From the NCBI GenBank assembly GCA_028867035.1, contig JAGWHB010000003.1, positions 180,960-244,959 on the forward strand: DNA of 64,000 nt, read 5' to 3'. Positions 1 through 8,038 of this stretch are shown here, piece by piece. The DNA is from Nitrososphaerota archaeon. GTDB taxonomy: Archaea > Thermoproteota > Nitrososphaeria > Nitrososphaerales > Gagatemarchaeaceae. Under the pieces are notes generated by a model that saw nothing but the letters and a program-made list of their open reading frames with translations, did no database searches and had not been told where the DNA came from. The position numbers and the translations under genes were made by a program. The stretch's first letter is position 1; every line of letters begins with the position of its first letter.

Positions 1-115
1 AAATTCCTCTTGCATTCGAGGAGAAGAACGTAAACGCCCTTCATGTTTCTCGAGTCGTAAGTACTCAACTGGTTTATCTCATTTCGTGTCCTTGACAGAC
101 GACGCGGGACAGGTG

Positions 116-424
116 CTATACCTCGAGGATTACATCGTTCCCTTCCACGCATACTTTGTAGGTAGGTTCGGGATTGACTGCTGGTCCTCTGAGTGCCTTG
201 CCGCTCGTGATGTCAAACTGCGAACCATGCCACGGACAAGTTATAACGTGTCCCTCCAGCCTACCCTTATCAAGTGGACCTCCAACATGCGTACATACAG
301 AACCTGTTGCGTAGAACGACCCGTCTAGGTTCGCAATCAATACCTTCTTCCCCTCCACAACAACTCCTTTCATCCTACCCGGTGCAATTTCGTCGACGGT
401 TGCGACCTTCATCTTGCTTGTCAT
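116..424 (-). CDS. Rieske-type [2Fe-2S] ferredoxin
   Basis: A 102-residue soluble Rieske protein. The two cluster-binding boxes are visible: CTHVG at about residues 44-48 and CPWHG at about 63-67, giving two Cys and two His ligands. Length and lack of membrane segment match the small ferredoxins that carry electrons to oxygenases or reductases rather than the bc1 Rieske subunit. It stands alone at the window edge, so the partner is unknown. A second, different Rieske ferredoxin lies at 4360-4677. The ATG start gives a normal N-terminus; a second in-frame ATG lies four codons on. Family assignment is firm, physiological role is open. Confidence 0.9.
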   Translation of the reverse strand: MTSKMKVATVDEIAPGRMKGVVVEGKKVLIANLDGSFYATGSVCTHVGGPLDKGRLEGHVITCPWHGSQFDITSGKALRGPAVNPEPTYKVCVEGNDVILEV

Positions 425-579
425 TTCTCATTACAACTCCACATGCTAGGCGCTAGGTTCGAATAGCCCACGCCCACCTCGGTGACCGACCATGAGCCCT
501 TACCAAGAGGGAGTTAGCGTATTTCATCCTGAGGCGGAATACCCTGTTCAGCAAAGACAAGAGCGGAAGCGAAGGAGTT

Positions 580-825
580 TTGATCTTTCAAGTGTTGGAG
601 GAATACGAGCAACAAAGAGTTTCCGTTTGTTATGTTGATGGCTCAACTGAATGTGTTGGGTTGATGCTTGGTAAGTTGAGGGAGTTGGTTGGAAGACAAA
701 TAACCACAGTATACACCTATCCGCCAGCAAATTCGAATCTTGGCGAGGAGCTCTCGTATTATGGGCTCAGAGCAAAAACAAACATTCGTGTATTTGAGAT
801 ATCCTTGGACGAGGAAATAGTATAA
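580..825 (+). CDS. Possible small hypothetical protein
   Basis: An 81-codon frame with a TTG start preceded at once by GAAGGAG. The same frame stays open upstream to a stop at 493-495 but offers no ATG, GTG or TTG there, so the gene may have lost its 5' end. The product looks protein-like (acidic N-terminal helix, hydrophobic core, acidic C-terminus) but I recognise no family. The surrounding DNA is lower in GC than the rest of the window. It could be a decayed gene or chance. Confidence 0.35.
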   Translation: MIFQVLEEYEQQRVSVCYVDGSTECVGLMLGKLRELVGRQITTVYTYPPANSNLGEELSYYGLRAKTNIRVFEISLDEEIV

Positions 826-1240
826 TTCGGGTGTCCTGACGTTCGCCAAACAGGCTTGGCATAGCTTTCGAGGTAGTCCCCTTAGGACTTTCAGACCGAA
901 CAGCACCGAGTTCCGAATGTGCGAGCCTCTGCAGGACTGTTCCCTCTCAGGGTATTGAAGGTTCATCAAACTAATTACGGAGGAAGCTTAACTGGACGGA
1001 CCCGTCCACTTCTCAAGTGTCTCTGCGCCCCCGCGTTGTTACGCCTCGTGAATCGTAAGACCGCAGACGAAGAGGTAGCGGGCAACATAAATTATGCTCG
1101 CCCCGCACGGGCCGTCTCATGCCAGTCTCGGTGCGAATGCTATTTAGCGGAAGTGGACTTTATCTGCAGGTGCCTGAACCCACCGGGCCCGCTACCCTAT
1201 TCTCTATCCATCTGGCTCCAAATTGCTCGTCCAAGATGAT
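826..1240. other. Non-coding stretch, nothing recognised
   Basis: About 415 bases between the small hypothetical frame and queE. A longer frame on the plus strand has no family resemblance and irregular codon use. I saw short inverted repeats such as GGACGG/CCGTCC near 995-1010 and A/T-rich patches near 1090 that could be TATA elements, but no tRNA, conserved RNA or gene. Confidence 0.4.
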
Positions 1241-2011
1241 TCAGACACCAGTTAAACGATTCCAGATTGACAGCTGGAGCCTTGGCGAGTAATTGAATGA
1301 GTGTGCCTTACAGATCTCGATTAACCAGATCGATTTCTCTCTTAACTCTGCCTCGCTTGTCGCTTCAGGCATGAGGTAGACTCTAGACGGACTAATGCCA
1401 AATGGTTCGATGTAATCATCCAGCAACTCCTTGAGGTCACTTCGAGCATCGATTACGAATTTGAATACTGCACGGTCATTTTCGATGAAGTTCTCGATCA
1501 CCTCAACCCTGCGCCTTCTACCGACAGGCATTCCACTGTTCGAGAGTTTGGGAGAACATGTGTAGTGTTGAATGAATGCATCAAAACTTGGTTTCGGAGA
1601 TGTGGTCGTGTTCGTCTCAACTTCAACGAAAGATCCTAGGCCTTTATCGCGCAGAAAAGTCAAAAATCCTGTTAACTCTTCCTGCCTCTCCATGGGCTCT
1701 CCTCCAGTCAGGACCAGGTGTGCCCCCTTCTCGAAAGAACCAACCCACTCGTTCCTCTTCCAGAGCTTGTACAACTCCTCATAGCTGTATAGCCTCCCCT
1801 CCTTCCAAACTGGAATTGTGTCGCAGGGCCAGCGGCAGAGAAGGTTGCACCCCTGAGTTCGAAGAAATACCGCTGGAACGCCGGCGTATTTACCCTCGCC
1901 CTGCACAGAGTAGAAAGTCTCCGAGACCCAGACTTCGTCACTTTTCGGCGCGAAAAACTCCAAGGTTTTCTTTCCTTGTATCATCTGCAGAATATTCTCG
2001 TTCGAAACCAT
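1241..2011 (-). CDS. queE: 7-carboxy-7-deazaguanine synthase (radical SAM)
   Basis: Makes 7-carboxy-7-deazaguanine from carboxytetrahydropterin, the precursor of preQ0 and so of archaeosine at position 15 of archaeal tRNA. 256 residues. QueE signatures are present: FYSVQGEG near residue 33, the cysteine cluster just after, LVLTGGEP near residue 100 for SAM binding, and VEVETN near 130. The cluster motif is unusual: it reads CNLLCRWPC, that is CX3CX3C, where radical SAM enzymes normally have CX3CX2C; the DNA at about 1818-1850 shows an extra in-frame proline codon. GGAGGT lies just upstream of the ATG. No other queuosine-pathway gene is nearby. Confidence 0.88.
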   Translation of the reverse strand: MVSNENILQMIQGKKTLEFFAPKSDEVWVSETFYSVQGEGKYAGVPAVFLRTQGCNLLCRWPCDTIPVWKEGRLYSYEELYKLWKRNEWVGSFEKGAHLVLTGGEPMERQEELTGFLTFLRDKGLGSFVEVETNTTTSPKPSFDAFIQHYTCSPKLSNSGMPVGRRRRVEVIENFIENDRAVFKFVIDARSDLKELLDDYIEPFGISPSRVYLMPEATSEAELREKSIWLIEICKAHSFNYSPRLQLSIWNRLTGV

Positions 2012-2167
2012 GTGCCCGTGGCTACCTCCGAAATGTCGTTGTTCTTCGCTTAATATCCGTCAATTACACCGTCCCTTGGGCTTCGCCATTTCAGCGATGG
2101 CTGACTGGAAATTCGAATCCAATGCTTCTGCATTAATTCAACACTTTGCTACGACTCCTCATGGCCC

Positions 2168-3142
2168 TCACCTATACAGGAGGTAGTAGTTTGTCGCATT
2201 TACGGTGAAGTGTTCGAACAGGTTTGTATTGGCGTTGGAAAGCTGCACAGCTGTCGCAGCACCAGGTACCACGACTTGGGTGGTTGGTCCGGCTAACGTC
2301 TGCCATATTGGGTTGTTCGCGTTGATTGTGGCAATGGCGGCATTCTTCATCGTGAGCGCGTTGACTAGCGCTGAATAGGTATTGAGGCAGTTCGCAGTCG
2401 GGTCCGGAAGGTCCGAGGGCACCACCTGGGTGCACTGCCCCGTTACCGCGTTGGGCATGATATTCGGGTCAAAGTTTAGGACGACAATCGTATACCATGG
2501 GATGGTCTGGAAGCAGCAGTCGATAAGGTGGTCGTGGGCTGGAGTGGGAAGCACGCCTTCGGGCAGTCCGCCATATCCATTGGACATACCCAGGTGCTGC
2601 TCCACGGCCGTGAAGAATGGGGAGTAGAGCAAGAGTGGATGGTCCGGGCACCCCGACTGCGTTCCACTTGCACCACAGTCAGTCACGATCGTCTGGTTGC
2701 TGTACGTGGCGTATCCTTCAGGAGAGGCCCCGAGCGCCCCGACGCCGAAAACCGAGAGGCCCGCGTAGGCAGGGACTATGACCCAGAGTGCGGCTGCTCC
2801 TGCCTCAGCCGTGCTATTGCCGGCTCCAACCTCGCAGTCTGTCTTCGCTGCCGCCACCGTCTCGTTGGAGAAGAAAGACAGCAAGCTGGGCACGCACTTG
2901 TAGCTGTACGGGTAGATGAAGGTGACCACAGAGCCGTTGTAGAGCCCACCGGACATGAACAGCCTGATTGTTGCGGTCGAGGTGGTGACAACCGTCGATG
3001 TGCTACTCGCCGTAGTGGTGGAAATCGAAGAGGGCTTCGTTGCGTAGAGTGCGTAGCCTGAACCTGCCACTATTAGCAGGATAACTACGACACTGGCGAA
3101 GAGTACGTTGGAGACTGCGGTTCGTCGAAGGCCTTGGTTCAT
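2168..3142 (-). CDS. Membrane-anchored extracellular protein, unknown function
   Basis: 324 residues. A basic N-terminus is followed by one hydrophobic segment (about residues 13-33) and a Ser/Thr-rich linker (about 38-60); the rest is predicted outside the cell. It has several Cys and Asn-X-Ser/Thr sites, as in S-layer-associated or secreted archaeal proteins. A His/Asp/Cys-rich stretch (PAHDHLIDCC, near residue 200) could bind metal, which is a guess. I recognise no named domain. It lies between queE and the globin on the same strand with separate spacing, so operon membership is not evident. Confidence 0.75.
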   Translation of the reverse strand: MNQGLRRTAVSNVLFASVVVILLIVAGSGYALYATKPSSISTTTASSTSTVVTTSTATIRLFMSGGLYNGSVVTFIYPYSYKCVPSLLSFFSNETVAAAKTDCEVGAGNSTAEAGAAALWVIVPAYAGLSVFGVGALGASPEGYATYSNQTIVTDCGASGTQSGCPDHPLLLYSPFFTAVEQHLGMSNGYGGLPEGVLPTPAHDHLIDCCFQTIPWYTIVVLNFDPNIMPNAVTGQCTQVVPSDLPDPTANCLNTYSALVNALTMKNAAIATINANNPIWQTLAGPTTQVVVPGAATAVQLSNANTNLFEHFTVNATNYYLLYR

Positions 3143-3192
3143 TCCTGGATGGCACTCACTACTCGAATCTCGTCATTGCCGGACGAAGTGTC

Positions 3193-3615
3193 TCACTTCT
3201 TTAGGGTGGGAAGGATGGAACCGGCTGTCACTCCAGACTTGTTCGCATTGAAGGCGGCCAGAACTTCGCTTCTTTCGCGTTCTGGTACATGGAAGTGTTT
3301 GAGTGACCGCTCTAGCTCCTCCGCAACTTCGTCAAACACTTCTGGTGGGATGCGGAAGTTTAGGTGGGCTTCGCCCAGGGGCCTGCCGGCATATTGAAAT
3401 GGTCCTCCCGTCACAGAGCAAGCCCACAGCGTCCGCAGGAACTTGAGGCCTGGCAACCGGACCTTGAACTCCTGCGTGTGCCACTCCTTCAGGTAGGGGT
3501 TCGCATTGACAACCTTCTCGTTTTTCAGAAGCTGGTCGCTGAAGTGGTCAATAACGGCGGAAATGGCGTACACGCCACCAAGTCGTTCGTATAGGCTGGA
3601 CTCCGATCCTGACAT
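3193..3615 (-). CDS. Truncated hemoglobin, group I-like
   Basis: 140 residues. The opening LYERLGGVYAISAVIDHF is the typical A-B helix start of truncated hemoglobins, and LPGLKFLRTLWACSVTGG plus AHLNFRI supply the E-F region and the proximal His. Such 2/2 globins bind O2 or NO; many detoxify nitric oxide. A short non-globin tail follows the last helix. It is transcribed away from a Cys-rich regulator, and both start codons lie about 26 bases from one TATA element at 3637-3648, so the two genes are probably controlled together. The Rieske ferredoxin at 4360 could supply electrons, which is inference. Confidence 0.88.
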   Translation of the reverse strand: MSGSESSLYERLGGVYAISAVIDHFSDQLLKNEKVVNANPYLKEWHTQEFKVRLPGLKFLRTLWACSVTGGPFQYAGRPLGEAHLNFRIPPEVFDEVAEELERSLKHFHVPERERSEVLAAFNANKSGVTAGSILPTLKK

Positions 3616-3636
3616 GTTCGTTCGGTGAACACGGAT

Positions 3637-3648
3637 AATTATAAATAC
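3637..3648. promoter_or_regulatory. Shared bidirectional TATA element
   Basis: ATTATAAATACC reads as a TATA box on both strands. Its centre (about 3643) is 26 bases from the GTG at 3669 on the plus strand and 28 bases from the ATG at 3615 on the minus strand, the archaeal TATA-to-start distance, so both transcripts should be nearly leaderless. Confidence 0.65.
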
Positions 3649-3656
3649 CTTATGGT

Positions 3657-3674
3657 GTCCATATAGTCGTGGAC
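3657..3674. promoter_or_regulatory. Possible operator, inverted repeat
   Basis: GTCCA and TGGAC form arms around an 8-base spacer. The repeat covers the predicted start of the regulator transcript at about 3669, a position suited to autorepression. Only sequence symmetry supports this. Confidence 0.35.
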
Positions 3675-4337
3675 CAATTATACCTGCTCGGAAGCACGAA
3701 GAGGAGAACCGTGAACCTGTTACTACGGAAGCCGAGGACTGCTAAGGAGTTGGCGTCGATTCTTTCGATTCAAACGAGCGCGGCGAGGAAGCATCTGGAG
3801 GCGCTTCGAGAATTCGGAATCGGTAGCTATGAATATGTGAGGCTCGGAGTGGGGAGACCCAAGAAGGTGTTCGCCCTGACAGAGAAAGGGCGCACCCTCT
3901 TTCCGATGCGGTACGCTGAGTTGCTCAACATGCTTCTTGGGAATATGATAAACAGGAGTCGCGGGGAAGTGAACCAGGCAATTGCGCAGATAGCGGAAGC
4001 GGTAGGGAAGGAGATGAATCCAACTGGAAAGACGGACAGAGAACAGCTCGCCAACCTATCCGCCGCCCTGAACGAGTTCGGGTTCGTGACGAGCATCGAG
4101 GAAGACGATAGGTCCTATTCAATCATCAGCAGAAGCTGCCCATTATACCAGACCGCTTCAAAATATCAACCGTTGATATGCCACGGCCTCCATGACGGAA
4201 TAATAAGGTCAGCATTGCCCAGGGAGGATGTGAAGCTCAAGGAATGTATGGTTCTGGGGCAAAGCTTGTGCAGGCACGTCATAGTGAAACGAGGGAGGCA
4301 GGATGATGCCCTCGTGGTTCGAAGCGAGCGTAGTTAG
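3669..4337 (+). CDS. Winged-helix regulator with Cys-rich sensor domain (COG2345-like)
   Basis: 222 residues. An N-terminal winged helix (about 1-75; the SAARKHLEAL recognition helix is clear) is followed by a C-terminal domain with four Cys near residues 156-197 in the pattern CX13C, then 21 residues, then CX7C. This layout matches the predicted DeoR/SufR-like regulators whose Cys residues hold an Fe-S cluster or zinc, so it may sense NO, oxygen or redox state. The GTG start is fixed by the TATA element 26 bases upstream. It is divergent from the globin and followed after 22 bases by a Rieske ferredoxin. Confidence 0.8.
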   Translation: MDQLYLLGSTKRRTVNLLLRKPRTAKELASILSIQTSAARKHLEALREFGIGSYEYVRLGVGRPKKVFALTEKGRTLFPMRYAELLNMLLGNMINRSRGEVNQAIAQIAEAVGKEMNPTGKTDREQLANLSAALNEFGFVTSIEEDDRSYSIISRSCPLYQTASKYQPLICHGLHDGIIRSALPREDVKLKECMVLGQSLCRHVIVKRGRQDDALVVRSERS

Positions 4338-4359
4338 GTGCGAGGTGGGATAAGCAGCC

Positions 4360-4677
4360 ATGCCAAACGAGTTCAGGAAGACAATCCCTGCGTCTCAGCT
4401 CCCGCCCGGCACCATGAAGACCGTCGAGTCTGACGGCGAGTCGATTCTTCTGGTCAATGTCGAAGGCAGGTTGTTCGGGATGGGTGCAATCTGCACTCAC
4501 GAAGAGTGGGACCTTTCCGAAGGGACGCTTGGTGGGCACAATGTGACCTGCGCAGGTCACGGCTCAGTCTGGGACCTGACAACAGGCACCGGGGAGTTCG
4601 ACGAGCCACTCGATCCAGAACCACTCTACGAAGTCGAAGAGAAGGACGGCTACCTTCATGTGAGAAGAAAGAGATGA
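4360..4677 (+). CDS. Rieske-type [2Fe-2S] ferredoxin
   Basis: 105 residues. Cluster ligands are CTH at about residues 45-47 and CAGH at about 64-67. The second box lacks the usual Pro-Trp (CAGHGSVWDL instead of CPWHG), as seen in NirD-like or dioxygenase-ferredoxin relatives. No signal or membrane segment. It sits 22 bases after the Cys-rich regulator on the same strand, so it is probably in its operon and under the same signal as the divergent globin. It could reduce the globin or an oxygenase elsewhere. Confidence 0.88.
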   Translation: MPNEFRKTIPASQLPPGTMKTVESDGESILLVNVEGRLFGMGAICTHEEWDLSEGTLGGHNVTCAGHGSVWDLTTGTGEFDEPLDPEPLYEVEEKDGYLHVRRKR

Positions 4678-5469
4678 CGCGCGTTATTCAGGCATGCGGC
4701 CGGCATTGAACCGGTTGTCAGTCCAGCAGGTAAGCAAAGCAATGCAGAATCTTTTTCATACTCTTCAGGGCCGAAACGGACATCGGTACGGCGGGACCTG
4801 TTGAATTGTCTAAGGGCGGAGCATCCTGGTAGCCGCTCCCATGGGCGGAGAAAAATTGCCCTCTGATGGCGTTGATGCAGAGAGACCTTCCGGTCTGAAC
4901 CCTTGGCCTCACTGGCGCATTTATACTCAAAGGAGCTAAAGCACTGACATGAACCAAAAGGGTCCAGCTCGATGGAGGCCAGAGGACCCCTAGGAGGCGA
5001 TTCTACCAGAATAGGAAGCCGCCCTTGGCAACGGGTTCGGTCCTTCCGCGTCAAGAACCCGTCCGTTTCGGGACCATTTCTAGCTGCATTTTGGCAGCGA
5101 GCCCCTCCCGCGCGAACCCATCGCCGTGGCCTCCCGACCCGCTCCCAACGCAGCTAACCCAAAGCATCGCCACTATCCTCTCGACAGCAACTCGTCTGGG
5201 ATTCGCCCATTCCTGTCAGTCACTACGGCAACGGCAGGCAGATGATAGTCCGAGCGACCAGAGAAGCGACAGTCGACGAGCAGGCCGAAGGGCAAGTCAG
5301 CCGGCTCCCCCGGTCTCGAAGACGCTTAGGCCCGCATCCGCAGGCCCTCCCCCCGCCCTCGCTGTCGCCGACTAGTCCGGAGCGCCATGCCCTGGGGCTT
5401 CGACATTCGAAGAACCTCACTAATTCTCGTCAACGGTTTTAAGGGCTCCAAATCTCACGCGTTTATCGC
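4678..5469. other. 792-base gene-free region with hairpins
   Basis: No frame here looks like protein. The region is GC-rich with repeated short motifs (GGGCGGAG twice near 4813 and 4851) and a clear stem: ACGGGTTC at 5031-5038 pairs with GAACCCGT at 5055-5062 around a 16-base loop. The last 35 bases carry the TTTTAAGG promoter of the next gene. I compared it by eye with RNase P RNA and SRP RNA on both strands and found no convincing match. It may encode a structured RNA or be remains of lost genes. Confidence 0.35.
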
Positions 5470-6666
5470 ATGGCGGTTACGGAGCTGAACAACTACACCA
5501 CACAATCCAGGGCCAGGGTCAAGGGCAACAAGCGCACGCCTGCATCAGAATTTCAGCCCCTGCTGGCCAAGGCCAAGGAAGCCCTTTCGTCCTCAGGCTC
5601 ATCTTCGCTGAAGGCGAACCTGAACGGCGTCATCGTAGAACTCAACACCAACAGCAGGCACCAGGCAGAATTCTGGTCCGACAACTGGTGGAGAGCGGAC
5701 GACTCCGCACGTCCCCAGGCCCGGATCTATTCCGCCATCGGGGTCCAGAGGATCGAACCATCAGCTTACTATTGTCCGGAGCTCCGCACTGCGCTCTTCG
5801 TGAACACGGAGTACTACGGCCAGTGCAAGTCCTGGGCGCTCGGCATCGCAGCCGCAATCCTGGAAAGGAAGTCCAACACCCTTTCCATCCATGGTGCCAC
5901 GGCTCTCTACAAAGGAAAGGGGGTGGTGATCATCGCCCCTACGGGCACCGGGAAGACGACCCAATCATTCCGGATTTTCATGAACGACGACGGGAAGATA
6001 TGCGGCGACGACTGGGCCTACGTGAGGTTTCCGATTCAAGCGTCTCAGGAGCCAACCGAACCCCTGGTGGCCAGGCAGCCTGAGAAGGCCCTGTACATGC
6101 GGTCGGAGTCACAAAAGGAGCAGGGATGGCTGCGAGGAGTCTTCGACAGGTCGATGAGTGAAAACGTCACGATGAAGAAGGAGGACTGCGAATACACCGA
6201 AGGAATGGAAGGCTGTTCCCTCACCCACGGCAGATGCGTCTTCAACGAAGGCAAGGGCTGGTGCTACTACTCCTTCGGAAACTCGAGGGTCCTCGTGAAT
6301 AGGGAAGCCATACTCGGCCCACACAAAGTCGTTGACGAGGTCCCGATCAACCTCGTCGTCCTCCTGCGCAGGGACGATCACAGCCCTCCCGAGGTGAAGC
6401 TCACCCCTGACCAGGCGATAGGCGTCCTACAGAAGGGCGAGTACATGGTCCTTCCAGGCGCGGGCCCGAAGGAAAAGTGGGGGACGATGTCGTACGAACC
6501 ATGGTACAACCCTTACCTGCTCGAGCCCGACGACTCCAGGCAGGCGGGTTTCTTCAGGGCCATGTTCGAGAACTGGAAGGTACCATGCATAATACTCAAC
6601 ACTGGCGTCGAAGGGATCCAGCGAAGCCACGAACGGATTGTGGCTGCCCTGGAAGCAAATTCGTAA
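5470..6666 (+). CDS. HprK/PEPCK-like P-loop protein
   Basis: 398 residues. The core resembles the HPr kinase / PEP carboxykinase fold: HGATALYKGKG leads into a Walker A loop IIAPTGTGKTT (about residues 155-165), followed by CGDDWAYV (about 178-185), whose Asp pair is the expected metal-binding position. The N-terminal 90 residues are not recognised. Three Cys occur near residues 240-260. Substrate is unknown; archaea generally lack a PTS, so HPr is unlikely. A TTTTAAGG element centred near 5440 is about 26 bases from the ATG. It precedes a TauE-type exporter and may form a functional group with it. Confidence 0.65.
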   Translation: MAVTELNNYTTQSRARVKGNKRTPASEFQPLLAKAKEALSSSGSSSLKANLNGVIVELNTNSRHQAEFWSDNWWRADDSARPQARIYSAIGVQRIEPSAYYCPELRTALFVNTEYYGQCKSWALGIAAAILERKSNTLSIHGATALYKGKGVVIIAPTGTGKTTQSFRIFMNDDGKICGDDWAYVRFPIQASQEPTEPLVARQPEKALYMRSESQKEQGWLRGVFDRSMSENVTMKKEDCEYTEGMEGCSLTHGRCVFNEGKGWCYYSFGNSRVLVNREAILGPHKVVDEVPINLVVLLRRDDHSPPEVKLTPDQAIGVLQKGEYMVLPGAGPKEKWGTMSYEPWYNPYLLEPDDSRQAGFFRAMFENWKVPCIILNTGVEGIQRSHERIVAALEANS

Positions 6667-6731
6667 GAGACGCCGGCAGTGCGGAGCCCTCTGGGAACGT
6701 CTAAGTATCCTGGGGAATCGGCCAGACTCGC

Positions 6732-7574
6732 ATGGTCATAATCGAATTCATACTCGTACTGTTTCTCACTTCGATCTTCGCGGGCATATTCGGTGCTATC
6801 GTTGGCCTCGGAGGAGGCGTGGTCATAATCCCTGTCCTCACCTTGTTCTTGGGGGTCGACATCCACTTCGCCATCGGGGCCAGCATAGTGGCTATCATCG
6901 GGACTTCGAGCGGCGCAGCCTCGACCTACGTCAAGGACAAGGTCACCAACATCAGGGTCGGGATGTTCCTTGAGCTGGCCACCACTTCGGGGGCCATCGT
7001 CGGAGCGGCCGTCGCTGCCTACACCAACTCCATGGCATTGGAGCTGATCTTCGGAACGATCCTTCTGATTACGCTGGTGCCCACCGTGATGAGGATAGGA
7101 GAGGACATCCCCAAGAGCCCCGAGCTCAAGGGCCTCTCCAGGAAGCTCGGGTTGACTGGATCCTACAGAGAGAAGGACGGCACCTTAGTTAACTACAACG
7201 CCACAAGGCCGGGGGAAGGCCTCATCGGAATGGCAGTTGCGGGCTTACTCTCAGGCCTCCTGGGCATCGGGAGCGGAGCATTCAAGGTGCTCTCGATGGA
7301 CCTCGGGATGAAGCTCCCGATGAAGGTCTCCACAACAACATCGAATTTCATGATTGGGGTTACCGCCGCCGCTAGCGCCGGAATCTATTACGCCCGGGGG
7401 GACGTCAACCCACTGATAATCGCCCCGGTGGCCCTGGGCATCCTGATTGGCGCAGTCATCGGAGCGCGCTTCCTCCTCAGGGCGAGGAATCCGACCATCA
7501 GGAAGGTCTTCGCCATCGTATTGGCCGCGACTGCGATCCAGATGATACTGACCGCAGCAGGAATCAAAGTATGA
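6732..7574 (+). CDS. TauE/SafE-family anion exporter
   Basis: 280-residue integral membrane protein of the sulfite exporter TauE/SafE family (COG0730). The N-terminal GLGGGVVIIPVL and second-half LGIGSGAFKVLSMD motifs are the two characteristic repeats, each followed by transmembrane helices; about eight helices in total, with a soluble loop near residues 125-150. Likely substrates are sulfite, sulfoacetate or other small organosulfonate anions. The next gene, a DUF1634 membrane protein, overlaps by 4 bases, a recurrent pairing in archaea. A TATA-like GTCTAAGTATCC at 6699-6710 places the transcript start near the ATG. Confidence 0.85.
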   Translation: MVIIEFILVLFLTSIFAGIFGAIVGLGGGVVIIPVLTLFLGVDIHFAIGASIVAIIGTSSGAASTYVKDKVTNIRVGMFLELATTSGAIVGAAVAAYTNSMALELIFGTILLITLVPTVMRIGEDIPKSPELKGLSRKLGLTGSYREKDGTLVNYNATRPGEGLIGMAVAGLLSGLLGIGSGAFKVLSMDLGMKLPMKVSTTTSNFMIGVTAAASAGIYYARGDVNPLIIAPVALGILIGAVIGARFLLRARNPTIRKVFAIVLAATAIQMILTAAGIKV

Positions 7575-7981
7575 ACCTCAAAGACCCAGAATCGATGAAC
7601 GCCATCATTGGCAACTTCCTGAGGGCCGGGGTACTTGTCTCCGCCGCAGTGATTGTCTTTGGGTTAGCCGAACTGGCCGTCTCCGCGGGCGGCTCCGACG
7701 CTTCGGGGAGCCTGCTGTACAATCCGAACGCCATCCCACATGGTAACTTCGACGTCAGCCTGCCCACTCTGGTGAACGGCCTCATGGGCCTGCAGCCATA
7801 CGCCCTCATCGAGCTCGGGGCAATAATCCTGATTGCGACGCCGGTCTCGCGCGTCTTGATCTCTGTCTTCCTCTTCGCCGCAGAAAAAGACAGGCTCTAC
7901 GTTGTCGTGACGGCGGTGGTCCTTGCGCTTCTCCTCTTCAGCATGCTCGTGACGCCCTTCATACCAGTATTCAATGCCTGA
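7571..7981 (+). CDS. DUF1634 membrane protein
   Basis: 136 residues with three hydrophobic segments (about 12-33, 73-95 and 108-130). It matches the DUF1634 pattern in length, topology and position directly behind a TauE/SafE exporter, with an ATGA overlap that implies translational coupling. Probably an accessory subunit of the exporter. The loop between helices 1 and 2 contains an extracellular-looking Gly/Ser/Asn-rich stretch. Confidence 0.75.
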   Translation: MNLKDPESMNAIIGNFLRAGVLVSAAVIVFGLAELAVSAGGSDASGSLLYNPNAIPHGNFDVSLPTLVNGLMGLQPYALIELGAIILIATPVSRVLISVFLFAAEKDRLYVVVTAVVLALLLFSMLVTPFIPVFNA

Positions 7982-8038
7982 CAAAAGCCCGAACCCACCT
8001 GCTCAAGCATTTTAGCCCCCTCCACTTCGGCCCGTCCC

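Noticed and set aside
919-1239. 106-codon frame before queE
   Set aside because: Low-complexity residue mix, no start signal and no similarity to known folds.
4678-5469. RNase P RNA or SRP RNA in the long intergenic region
   Set aside because: Conserved cores such as the P RNA GAGGAAAGTC box or the SRP helix 8 motif were not found on either strand.
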